From Propionibacteriaceae bacterium (GTDB taxonomy: Bacteria > Actinomycetota > Actinomycetes > Propionibacteriales > Propionibacteriaceae), in contig JAPUEI010000029.1 in the NCBI GenBank assembly GCA_027492675.1, positions 1-64,000 of the forward strand: a DNA stretch of 64,000 nt. Direction: 5' to 3'. Made by a program: the position numbers and the translations under genes. How positions within the stretch are numbered: position 1 is the stretch's first letter; each line of letters starts with the position of its first letter. Shown here piece by piece: positions 43,662 through 50,813 of the stretch. The notes under the pieces are model-generated. The model made no database searches and was not told the DNA's origin. It saw only the letters and a list, made by a program, of their open reading frames with translations.

Positions 43662-44117
43662 ATGAGTGACTGGTCGCGACGCCGTTGGCTGTCGGCAGTG
43701 CTGTCCGCCGCGCTCACCGTGCTCGTGGTCGCCATCCCGACCGCCATGATCCCGACGCCCATCTTCGGTCGCGCCGTGGCCGTGACGTGGTGGTCATGGC
43801 CCGTGCTTCTCGTGACCGCCGCGCTGAGCGGTCTGCTGTTCGCGACGTACGTGCGCGAGCCAGGCACCGGCGCCGAGGAAGCGGACCTCGACCGACCGTC
43901 GAAACTGGGTGCCGCCGGTGGCGTACTCACCTTCTTCGCCGTCGGCTGCCCCGTATGCAACAAGATCGTGCTCCTGGCACTTGGAGCATCCGGAGCGCTG
44001 CAGTGGTTCGCGCCCATCCAGCCCGTGCTCGCGGTTGTCGCCGTCGCCCTCCTCGCGTACTCCCTCAAGGTCCGCCTCGCCGGCGAGCGCGCGTGCCCGG
44101 TGCCAGCCGCCGGCTAG
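43662..44117 (+). CDS. Membrane protein with a CPVC motif under a CsoR-like box
   Basis: A 151-residue protein with four predicted membrane segments. The central motif FFAVGCPVCNKIV carries a CxxC pair (C96, C99) at the start of a helix, which could bind copper or take part in thiol exchange. I do not recognise a named family. A CsoR-like operator over its -10 suggests induction by copper. The start is the ATG at 43662; no ribosome site, leaderless by the TATGCT spacing. Confidence 0.72.
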   Translation: MSDWSRRRWLSAVLSAALTVLVVAIPTAMIPTPIFGRAVAVTWWSWPVLLVTAALSGLLFATYVREPGTGAEEADLDRPSKLGAAGGVLTFFAVGCPVCNKIVLLALGASGALQWFAPIQPVLAVVAVALLAYSLKVRLAGERACPVPAAG

Positions 44118-44249
44118 TTATCCACAAGGGCTGTTGCGGTCGACACTGCGGGGGCCGAGAATGCTTCCAACGTACGGACCCACCCCCGTGCCTAGGAATC
44201 CCTGTACCTCCTGGACATTCGGCGGTGTCGCCCACCGGAGGAGACAGAC

Positions 44250-44831
44250 ATGGCCCACCCCCGCAGGTTTCTCGTCGGCATCGCCCTCGCGGTCGCTGTC
44301 CTGGCTGCCTGTACGCCGTCGACGACCGCCACGATTCCCACCGTCGCCACGAGCAGTGCCATGCCCTCGCCGACGCCCAGCGTGACGTACGGGCCGAACC
44401 AGACCGCCGCCCTCGCCGCCGTGACGGGGTACTACGCCTGGTGGAACGCGGCACGGAAGAACCCTCGGGATCCGCAGTTCAAGGAACTGCCGAAGTACAT
44501 GGATCTGAACGCTGCGGCATACGGTCCCACGATCGGTGACGTGAACGCCCTCGCGTCCGATGGATTCCGCCAGGTTGGGGACATGGTTCCCACCAGCATG
44601 GCGCTCGACCCGGAGAACTCCGCCAAGATCACCGTGACGCTGTGCCTGGACCGCACAGGTACCCATCTTGAGAACTCGGCAAGCGCGACGGTTGACCCCA
44701 TCGACGCCCACACCGGAGCAACGATTCCCGCTGCCCAGGCGTTCACGCGCAAGTCGTACGCGATCGAAACGGCGGTGAAGGGAACCGCGCGAGTGATCAC
44801 CGGTCTGACAGGCGGCACATCCCCATGTTGA
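44250..44831 (+). CDS. Putative lipoprotein
   Basis: A 193-residue exported protein. The signal peptide FLVGIALAVAVLAAC ends in a lipobox (LAAC, about residue 21), so it should be anchored to the outer face of the membrane. A Thr/Ser/Pro-rich linker precedes a domain of about 140 residues (AVTGYYAWWNAARKNPRDP...), which I do not recognise. The start is the ATG at 44250 with GGAGGAGA upstream. The last seven bases overlap the next gene, so the two are a unit. A DnaA-box-like TTATCCACA lies at 44118-44126. Confidence 0.75.
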   Translation: MAHPRRFLVGIALAVAVLAACTPSTTATIPTVATSSAMPSPTPSVTYGPNQTAALAAVTGYYAWWNAARKNPRDPQFKELPKYMDLNAAAYGPTIGDVNALASDGFRQVGDMVPTSMALDPENSAKITVTLCLDRTGTHLENSASATVDPIDAHTGATIPAAQAFTRKSYAIETAVKGTARVITGLTGGTSPC

Positions 44832-45673
44832 GAACGCTGCTCCGCGTTCTGTTGGGCCTCGCTCTGGTGGCGGGATTGTTCGTGATTCTGCCCGCTCCCG
44901 CGCGCGCCGACTTCTGCTTCCATTCCTTTGAGGGCACGTGCCAGTACATCGCCATCACCGGTGATCCGCCAGGCGAGCCCTGCCTTCGCAAAACCCAGAT
45001 CGTCGACTGCATCACAGGCATCAAGGACCATGGCACGGGGTACTGGTCGAACATCTATGTCGGGTACCTCGTCGAACTCCCGACCAGCTGGATCTGGACG
45101 GGAGATCTGGCCAGCGGCACCTTCGGTCTCTTCCTCGATCCGAAGCTCGGGCCGACCACAGGCATGTCCGAGGTGATTCTTCCCATTCGACCCGTCGGCC
45201 CCGACCCTCGGCAGCTGGCGAACCAGGCGATCGCGGCGATGAACCTGCAGCCGATCACGATCGGGATCGTGCCGGAGCCGTACCCCAACCGTGTCGGACT
45301 TGTCGGTCTGCCCACATGGATGTGGGTGGAGAACCCCACCGAGAACACGGTCGGGCCGATCACCCGCACGGCGGGCACCGGGGCGGCCACCGTCACCGCG
45401 ACTGCCAGAATGACGCGGATCGTGTGGGTGATGGGCGACGGCACCACGATCACGTGCACCACCATCGGCACGAAGTACGAGGATCGCTACGGCAAGAGCC
45501 CGTCGCCCACGTGCGGCCACCACTACACGAAGCAGGGGACCTACACGGTCAGCGCCACCTCGTACTGGGACATCGCCTGGACCGGCCTCGGCCAGACCGG
45601 CACGATCCCGGCCCACTTCACATCCACCGCGACCATCACGATGGGCGAGCTCCAGGTCATCACCACCGGCTGA
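44825..45673 (+). CDS. Secreted protein coupled to the lipoprotein
   Basis: A 282-residue exported protein with a clear signal peptide (LLRVLLGLALVAGLFVILPAPARA, cleavage near residue 28). Cysteines cluster near the N-terminus of the mature part. A beta-rich C-terminal region (TRIVWVMGDGTTITC...CGHHYTKQGTYTVSATSYW) looks like a PKD-type fold (WxFGDG / H.Y...G.Y.V pattern). Its ATG overlaps the lipoprotein stop by seven bases, so the pair probably acts together at the cell surface. Function unknown. Confidence 0.75.
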   Translation: MLRTLLRVLLGLALVAGLFVILPAPARADFCFHSFEGTCQYIAITGDPPGEPCLRKTQIVDCITGIKDHGTGYWSNIYVGYLVELPTSWIWTGDLASGTFGLFLDPKLGPTTGMSEVILPIRPVGPDPRQLANQAIAAMNLQPITIGIVPEPYPNRVGLVGLPTWMWVENPTENTVGPITRTAGTGAATVTATARMTRIVWVMGDGTTITCTTIGTKYEDRYGKSPSPTCGHHYTKQGTYTVSATSYWDIAWTGLGQTGTIPAHFTSTATITMGELQVITTG

Positions 45674-45676
45674 CGG

Positions 45677-46873
45677 TCATCCCAACGGCCGATGCCCGAC
45701 CCCCCGATCTGCGAGTTCGGCCAACCGGGTCGGCAACCCGGCCACGAACTCCTCGTACGGTGGGCGCTCGGCCCCGAACCATCCCACATCCGCCATGGCG
45801 ATGAGCCGCGGGAAGGCCATGTACCAGAGGTGGTCGGCGGTCGGGATGTACTCACTCCACAATTGAGCCTGTAGCCCGAGCAGGTGCGACGGGTCGCTGA
45901 GCCCCGCGTACGGGTCGTACGCGTACACCTGCTCCAGCGTCGCCCCACTCCCGATCGACACCGGCTCGCCCTCGTCGGACCCGTGGGCATGATCGAGGTA
46001 GAGCAGCGACGGTGCCTGGACGACATCGACTCCAGCCCGGCTGGCCCGTCCGGCCGCGTCGGTCCAGTCGCGCCACGCCATGACGACCGGATCGCCGACG
46101 GGTACGCCTTCGTCGATGATCTCGTCCCACCCGACGAGCCGCCGTCCGCGACTCGACAGAAACTCGGCGATCCGCCCGGTGAACCAGGTCTGCAGGTCGG
46201 CGACCGAGCCGAGACCCAGCTCTGCGACCTGTGCGCGCGCGATTGTCGACGCCTCCCACTCCACCTTCGGCACCTCGTCGCCGCCGATGTGCACGTACGG
46301 CGCGTCGAACACCTCGACGATCTCCGAGAGGATGTCCGTACAGAACACCAGGCCGGTCTCGTCCACCCTCAGCACCTCGGGGTAGATGCCCCAGCTGCGC
46401 GCGACACCCATCGCCGCAGGCTCGTACCCCAGCTCCGGGTACGCCGCCCTGGCCGCTCGCATGTGTCCCGGCAGGTCGATCTCGGGGACGACCATCACCC
46501 CTTGTGACCGCGCATAGGCGACCAGATCCCGCAGCTCCGCCTGCGTGTAGAAGCCACCGTGCCTGACCCCGTCGTACACGTTGAACTCGTTCTCGGGGTG
46601 CAGTTCCTCGCGGCCGTAGTTGCCCGGTCGCCCGACGACCGTCGACTCGCGCCAGGCGCCGACCTCGGTCAGCCGTGGCCAGGCGCGCGACTCGAAGCGC
46701 CACCCCTGGTCGTCGGTCAGGTGGAGGTGCAGCACGTTGAGCCGCAGCAACGCCATGGCGTCGACCATCCGGCGGACCTCGTCGATCGGCAGGAAATGGC
46801 GCGCGACGTCGAGCATCACGCCGCGCCATCTCAGCGCGCCGCCGTCGGTGGGCATCGTCTCGAGCTCGCTCAC
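45677..46873 (-). CDS. Beta-N-acetylhexosaminidase, GH20
   Basis: A 398-residue glycoside hydrolase family 20 enzyme. RWRGVMLDVARHFLPIDEV and LHLHLTDDQGWRFE are conserved barrel strands; the catalytic pair is in VHIGGDEVPK (Asp-Glu), with the neighbouring Asp polarising the substrate acetamido group. It releases GlcNAc or GalNAc from glycans. There is no signal peptide and no N-terminal GH20b domain, so it is a short, cytoplasmic form. The GTG at 46873 overlaps the quinone reductase stop (GTGA), so it is cotranscribed with that gene. The product could feed the NahK-like kinase at 22.7 kb, but this is conjecture. Confidence 0.9.
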   Translation of the reverse strand: MSELETMPTDGGALRWRGVMLDVARHFLPIDEVRRMVDAMALLRLNVLHLHLTDDQGWRFESRAWPRLTEVGAWRESTVVGRPGNYGREELHPENEFNVYDGVRHGGFYTQAELRDLVAYARSQGVMVVPEIDLPGHMRAARAAYPELGYEPAAMGVARSWGIYPEVLRVDETGLVFCTDILSEIVEVFDAPYVHIGGDEVPKVEWEASTIARAQVAELGLGSVADLQTWFTGRIAEFLSSRGRRLVGWDEIIDEGVPVGDPVVMAWRDWTDAAGRASRAGVDVVQAPSLLYLDHAHGSDEGEPVSIGSGATLEQVYAYDPYAGLSDPSHLLGLQAQLWSEYIPTADHLWYMAFPRLIAMADVGWFGAERPPYEEFVAGLPTRLAELADRGVGHRPLG

Positions 46874-47853
46874 GGAACCAGGATCACCTTTCCGGTCGTC
46901 GCGCGCCCCTCGAGCGCGCAGTGGGCGTCGCCTGCCTCAGCGAGCGGGAAACGGGCTCCGATGCGTACGTCGAGCGAGCCGTTCCGTACGGCCTCGAAGA
47001 CCTCGCCGCTGCGCCACAGCAGTTCGTCGCGGGTCGACGTGTAGTGGCCGAGCGACGGCCTCGTGATGAACAGCGAGCCGCCACCGTTCAGCCGCTGAAG
47101 GTTGAAGTCGGGCACCTGGCCCGAGGACCCGCCGAAGAGCACCATCATCCCCCGCGGCCGCAGGCTCGCCAGGGAGGCGTCGAAGGTCGCCTTGCCCACC
47201 CCGTCGTACACCACGTGGACGCCTTGACCGTCCGTCGCGTTCTTCACGAGGACCGGCAGCTCGCTGGTCAGGTCGCCGAGCTCGTCATAGCGAATGACGG
47301 TGTCCGCGCCGGCCGCTCGAGCAAGTTTCTCCTTGTCAGCGGTCGATACGGTCGCGATCACGCGTCCGCCCCGACTGACGATCAGCTGGGTCAGCAGCAG
47401 TCCCACACCACCCGCAGCGGCGTGAACGAGCGCCACGTCTCCGGACTTGACCGGATACGTCGACGCCGCCAGGTAGTGCGCCGTCATGCCCTGCAGCGGC
47501 ACCGCGGCCGCCACCTCGAGGTCCACCTCGTCGGGCACCGGCAGGGTCCGGTCGGCCGACACGACGACCAGCTCGGCGTACGAACCGGCGGCGTCCGACC
47601 ACGCCACGCGGTCCCCGAGATCGACATCGGCCACCCCGTCGCCCAGCGCGACGACCACGCCGGCCCCCTCGCTCCCCACGACGTGCGGGAACGGCGTCGG
47701 GTAGACCCCGCCCCGCCTGTACGTGTCGATGAAGTTCACGCCCGCAGCTGCCACCCGTACCAGGACCTGCCCCGGGCCGGGAGTCGGATCGGGCAGTTGT
47801 ACGAGCTCGAGGACACCTGCATCGCCCGCCTCGCGGGCCTGGATTACGCGCAT
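46870..47853 (-). CDS. Zinc-free quinone oxidoreductase (MDR superfamily)
   Basis: A 327-residue medium-chain dehydrogenase/reductase of the QOR type. GVNFIDTYRRGGVYPTPFP is the conserved N-terminal motif; HAAAGGVGLLLTQLIVSRG is the NADPH-binding GxxGxxx region; the zinc-ligand cysteines of alcohol dehydrogenases are absent. It reduces quinones with NADPH. The start is the ATG at 47853, six bases after TACAGT, so it is probably leaderless. It is coupled to GH20 downstream. Confidence 0.92.
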   Translation of the reverse strand: MRVIQAREAGDAGVLELVQLPDPTPGPGQVLVRVAAAGVNFIDTYRRGGVYPTPFPHVVGSEGAGVVVALGDGVADVDLGDRVAWSDAAGSYAELVVVSADRTLPVPDEVDLEVAAAVPLQGMTAHYLAASTYPVKSGDVALVHAAAGGVGLLLTQLIVSRGGRVIATVSTADKEKLARAAGADTVIRYDELGDLTSELPVLVKNATDGQGVHVVYDGVGKATFDASLASLRPRGMMVLFGGSSGQVPDFNLQRLNGGGSLFITRPSLGHYTSTRDELLWRSGEVFEAVRNGSLDVRIGARFPLAEAGDAHCALEGRATTGKVILVP

Positions 47854-47943
47854 GGTGCGACTGTACGACGTGGTCCTGACAGATCCGGAGTACGGGCACC
47901 GGCCCCTCTCTTGCCCGACGGGCGCCAGCCGTCCCTTCGTGCC

Positions 47944-48011
47944 GCAAATCCGCCAGGATTGCCTCGCGCGGGGTGGCTGAGGGCCTCTCGGAAGGGAATC
48001 TTGGCGGATTT
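47944..48011. repeat. Inverted repeat AAATCCGCCAGGATT
   Basis: AAATCCGCCAGGATT (47946-47960) faces AATCTTGGCGGATTT (47997-48011), 15-base arms with one mismatch and a 36-base spacer. It lies in the 288-bp gap between divergent genes, upstream of the secretion cluster. A perfect DnaA-box-like TGTGGATAA is at 48076-48084. Nothing else is evident in the gap. Confidence 0.65.
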
Positions 48012-48141
48012 CGCGCACATCCACGCCCGGAGAGAAGCGAATCCGAGAAATCTTCGCCACCCCTGAGCGTGAGCCTGTGGATAACTCAAGCAGCCACCCC
48101 TCGTACTTCCCTAGCCTCCTGAATGAAGGAGGTCACACCCC

Positions 48142-48549
48142 ATGACTGACGTAGAGATGCCCGACATGTTCGACCGGCTCGCCGAGGAGGCCGAACGCTG
48201 GGCGAACCAGTTCCCCGAGGTTCCCGAGTTCGATCTGTCGAGTGACAGGGAGGTGTCTGGTACGGATCCGGCCGGACACGTCGAGGTCACGATGCAGGAC
48301 TTCAAGGTCGCGTCGATCCACATCGACGACGCCTGGTTCTCGGAGTCGATGCCGAGCCTGATGCAGATCGAGCAGGCGGTGAAGGCCGCGGTGAACGGCG
48401 TGCTCGGCGAGTACTGGGCCCAGGAGCTCCAGGAGGCCAAGGACCATCACACGCCCATGGGCGAGATCGCCGCCGGGCTCCAGGAACTCTCCATCGGGTT
48501 CCGGGCCGCGTTCGAGAACGCGGTGGCGCGACTGGAGGCCCACGAATGA
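48142..48549 (+). CDS. YbaB/EbfC-like protein heading the toxin cluster
   Basis: A 135-residue acidic helical protein like the YbaB-type proteins that start many actinobacterial WXG100 operons. VEVTMQDFKVASIHIDDAWF is the central beta-hairpin, followed by a long helix pair. Probably a chaperone-like or regulatory partner of the secreted proteins rather than a nucleoid protein. The start is the ATG at 48142 with GAAGGAGG upstream. Its stop overlaps the next start (ATGA). Confidence 0.78.
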   Translation: MTDVEMPDMFDRLAEEAERWANQFPEVPEFDLSSDREVSGTDPAGHVEVTMQDFKVASIHIDDAWFSESMPSLMQIEQAVKAAVNGVLGEYWAQELQEAKDHHTPMGEIAAGLQELSIGFRAAFENAVARLEAHE

Positions 48550-48872
48550 CCGACATCAGCTTCACCCCCTCGGCATGGCAGAAGGCAGGGGGTGCGTACG
48601 AGCAGGCGGGCGCCGATCTCGTCACCGCCGTCGTCACTCACCTGTCCGTCCTCGACGTCGCCCAGATCGGCTGCGACAAGGGGTCTCACCTCATCGACCA
48701 GGCCCTGACGCTCGTGATCCCGGCGGTCAAGGAGGCGTTCGATGCCGCCTGCCGCGATCTCGCCGACAACATGACCGGCATCGGGCAGGCGATGGTCGAG
48801 ACCGGCGCGGCGTACGCGGAGCTCGAACAGTCCCAGGCCGACCTGGCATCGATGATCAGTCAGGAGGCGTGA
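48546..48872 (+). CDS. WXG100/ESAT-6-like secretion target
   Basis: A 108-residue helical protein (FTPSAWQKAGGAYEQAGADLV...LADNMTGIGQAMVETGAAYAELEQS). It lacks a strict WxG, but its length, helix pattern and position between a YbaB-like gene and a carrier-domain gene match type VII secretion targets. The C-terminal ETGAAYAELEQ matches the YxxxD/E export signal. Its stop overlaps the next start by one base (TGATG). Confidence 0.75.
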   Translation: MTDISFTPSAWQKAGGAYEQAGADLVTAVVTHLSVLDVAQIGCDKGSHLIDQALTLVIPAVKEAFDAACRDLADNMTGIGQAMVETGAAYAELEQSQADLASMISQEA

Positions 48873-49327
48873 TGGCGATCACCCTTCCGGGCTGGCTGGT
48901 CGAGGCGATGTCGTTCCTCGGCTACGACTTCCCGCAGACCAACGAGGACGTGCTCCACCAGTGGGCCGACCACCTCAAGTCCTTGGACGGCACCATGCTG
49001 GCCGCACACGAGGACTTGCTGGCCGCCGTACGGCACGTGGCCGAGCACAACCACGGCCCAGCCGCTGACGCGTTCGCGACGTACGTGTCGGGCACGGACA
49101 GCGACGCCGAGGCCCTCGTGCGGTTCAGCGAGGGCTGCGAGATCGCGGCGGCGGGCTGCGACTACTGCGGGTACGCCGTCGTCGTGCTCAAGGGAGTCAT
49201 CCTCTTCCAGCTCGCGCTCATGGCCCCGGCCATCGTCGCCGGCCCCGTCAGCTTCGTGCTGAAGAAGGCCGTGGAATGGGCGATCAACCAGGCCATCAGC
49301 ATCGCGGTCACCAAACTCGTCAGCTGA
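48872..49327 (+). CDS. Carrier (trafficking) domain of a type VII-linked toxin
   Basis: A 151-residue protein opening ITLPGWLVEAMSFLGYDFPQTNEDVLHQWADHL, the pattern of the WXG100-like N-terminal domain seen in actinobacterial polymorphic toxins (CpnT-like). Residues of about 80-150 form a hydrophobic helical hairpin (VVVLKGVILFQLALMAPAIVAG). In most relatives this region continues into a linker and toxin domain in one polypeptide; here the frame stops and the next gene starts on the same TGATG. The shift is -1 relative to the next frame, so a fused product by frameshifting is possible but unproven. Confidence 0.75.
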   Translation: MAITLPGWLVEAMSFLGYDFPQTNEDVLHQWADHLKSLDGTMLAAHEDLLAAVRHVAEHNHGPAADAFATYVSGTDSDAEALVRFSEGCEIAAAGCDYCGYAVVVLKGVILFQLALMAPAIVAGPVSFVLKKAVEWAINQAISIAVTKLVS

Positions 49328-49821
49328 TGGCCAGGTTCACGACCGCGGCCCGCGCCCTGCGCGGACCGTTCAAGAAGCTCGTCCGGAAGTTGGAGCTCAC
49401 ACTCCGAAAGCCGATCGTCAAGAAGCTCGGTCCCGTCGGGCGCCACATCGACGCTCGCTTCCGGGCGAAGGACGCCGAGTCCGCCCTCGCAGGAGCCGCA
49501 GCCAAGGCGGCATCCCTGCGGGACCTCCCCAAGAAGTCGTGGCCCAGGGCAGCCTCGGCGGCTGTCGACTCGAGAACGGGAGCGGTCGTCGGCCTGGGCA
49601 AGTCCGGCGGAAGCCCAGTGGTCCCGCCCAGTTTGCGGTCAGTCCTGCCAAGCCCATCCCTTTCACCCTGGTGGGAAGCAGACAACTGCGCGGAAGTGGC
49701 CGCCGCAAGCGAGGCCATCGGCAATGGTTCAGCACTGGAGAACCTGGTGATCCGCACCGTCAGGGTCATCGATGGGTTGCCCTTCGATCCCTGCCCGAAC
49801 TGCAAGACTTGGGCCGTCTGA
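49327..49821 (+). CDS. Deaminase-fold toxin candidate
   Basis: A 164-residue protein. Residues 1-75 are very basic and helical. Residues of about 85-164 fit a cytidine-deaminase-like toxin fold: a beta strand (GAVVGLGKSG), then NCAEVAAASEAI with C121 and E123, a strand (VIRTVRVIDG), then PCPNCKTW with C156 and C159. This gives the CAE + PCxxC zinc site, as in YwqJ-like polymorphic-toxin deaminases. Such toxins edit nucleic acids or nucleotides in target cells. The ATG overlaps the carrier-domain stop; the next gene looks like its immunity protein. Substrate and activity are inferred. Confidence 0.72.
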   Translation: MARFTTAARALRGPFKKLVRKLELTLRKPIVKKLGPVGRHIDARFRAKDAESALAGAAAKAASLRDLPKKSWPRAASAAVDSRTGAVVGLGKSGGSPVVPPSLRSVLPSPSLSPWWEADNCAEVAAASEAIGNGSALENLVIRTVRVIDGLPFDPCPNCKTWAV

Positions 49822-49832
49822 AAGGACCGAAC

Positions 49833-50255
49833 ATGGACGCACACGAACTGCTCCGCGGCGCTGGGTGGGCGATCGGGAGATCGGTCGATATCAGCACGGA
49901 CATCGCCGACCTTGCGAGGGCCGGATTCTCCGTCACACCTGCCGCCGAGGCCTTCTTGCGCGAGTACAACGGCCTTGAGATCCACTCCGAGACCACGACG
50001 ACCCCATTGCTGATCGACGGCTCGTACGTCGCGCGGACGACGGTCGTTGAGTGGTGCGAGGCCTATTCCGCTGCTGTCGGCTCCACGCTTGTCCCGGTCG
50101 GCGAGTACTCCCACATGGTGCTGTACATAGATGCCGAAGGAGGCCTCTGGGGCGCCTACGACAACGTCTTCGGGCGAGGCGGGGACACGCTCGCCGACGT
50201 CGTACAGGGCCTGTTCCTCGAACCGAAATGGACGTTCGATCGGCGCCTCGAGTGA
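49833..50255 (+). CDS. SUKH-3-like immunity protein candidate
   Basis: A 140-residue protein matching the SUKH-3 pattern: LLRGAGWAIGRSVDISTDIADLARAGFSVTPAAEAFLREYNGLEI at the start, then YVARTTVVEWCEAYSAAVGSTLVPVGEYSHMVLYIDAEGGLWGAYDN. SUKH proteins are immunity proteins to polymorphic toxins, including deaminases and nucleases. The start is the ATG at 49833 with AAAGGA upstream, 11 bases after the toxin gene. It is the last gene of the cluster. Confidence 0.82.
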   Translation: MDAHELLRGAGWAIGRSVDISTDIADLARAGFSVTPAAEAFLREYNGLEIHSETTTTPLLIDGSYVARTTVVEWCEAYSAAVGSTLVPVGEYSHMVLYIDAEGGLWGAYDNVFGRGGDTLADVVQGLFLEPKWTFDRRLE

Positions 50256-50353
50256 CGACTCGTGACACTCCAGCCGTGGGCGACGGTGCCTGAGGCCTCG
50301 GTCGCCCAGCCTGTTCGCGCGGTTCGATCGTCCCTGCAACCCCTCGAACCGTT

Positions 50354-50367
50354 TCAAACTAGTTTGA
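50354..50367. promoter_or_regulatory. Perfect palindrome in a gene-free stretch
   Basis: TCAAACTAGTTTGA, a perfect 14-base palindrome, lies in the 300-bp gap (50256-50555) between the immunity gene and tRNA-Arg. It is AT-rich against a GC-rich background and resembles an operator, but no regulator or promoter-proximal gene is adjacent. I see nothing else in this gap. Confidence 0.4.
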
Positions 50368-50555
50368 CGTCTAACGATTTGGTAACGACTCGAGGACCCC
50401 GGAGGGCTTCAGGGAGGTGCGCTGACGCCGGCCACCGGAGGGCCATCCAGTCAGAGCCATCAGGCCCGAGGCACCGCGCTGAGTGGATCAGAGGCCACCG
50501 AACCCTGGGCGCGCCAACAGACGCCTGACAAGGGATGACGGTGAAGAAGAAGATC

Positions 50556-50631
50556 TGGCGCGCTCGGAGGGACTCGAACCCCCAACCTGCTGATCCGTAG
50601 TCAGCTGCTCTATCCATTGAGCCACGAGCGC
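50556..50631 (-). tRNA. tRNA-Arg(ACG)
   Basis: Acceptor GCGCTCG pairs with CGAGCGC; anticodon stem GCTGA/TCAGC with loop CTACGGA gives anticodon ACG; T-loop TTCGAGT. The CCA is encoded (50556-50558). ACG is the TadA substrate; tadA is at 20614. Confidence 0.95.
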
Positions 50632-50813
50632 TTGGTTGAACCGAGAGTTGAGTCTAGCCCACAGCCCTCGTGACCGTCCAAACCGATCCCGAGGCAAGCG
50701 TTTACCCTTGTCAGGACGTATAACCCGGACGGCTCTCCCTCGTCAAGAGCATCGATTCTGCGGGTCTACGCTTCTGAATGTCCCCTCACAGCCGAGGAAA
50801 ATCGGAGGCTCAG

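Noticed and set aside
44118-48084. DnaA-box-like sites as a replication origin
   Set aside because: Only two isolated boxes 4 kb apart, with no dnaA, dnaN or AT-rich region.
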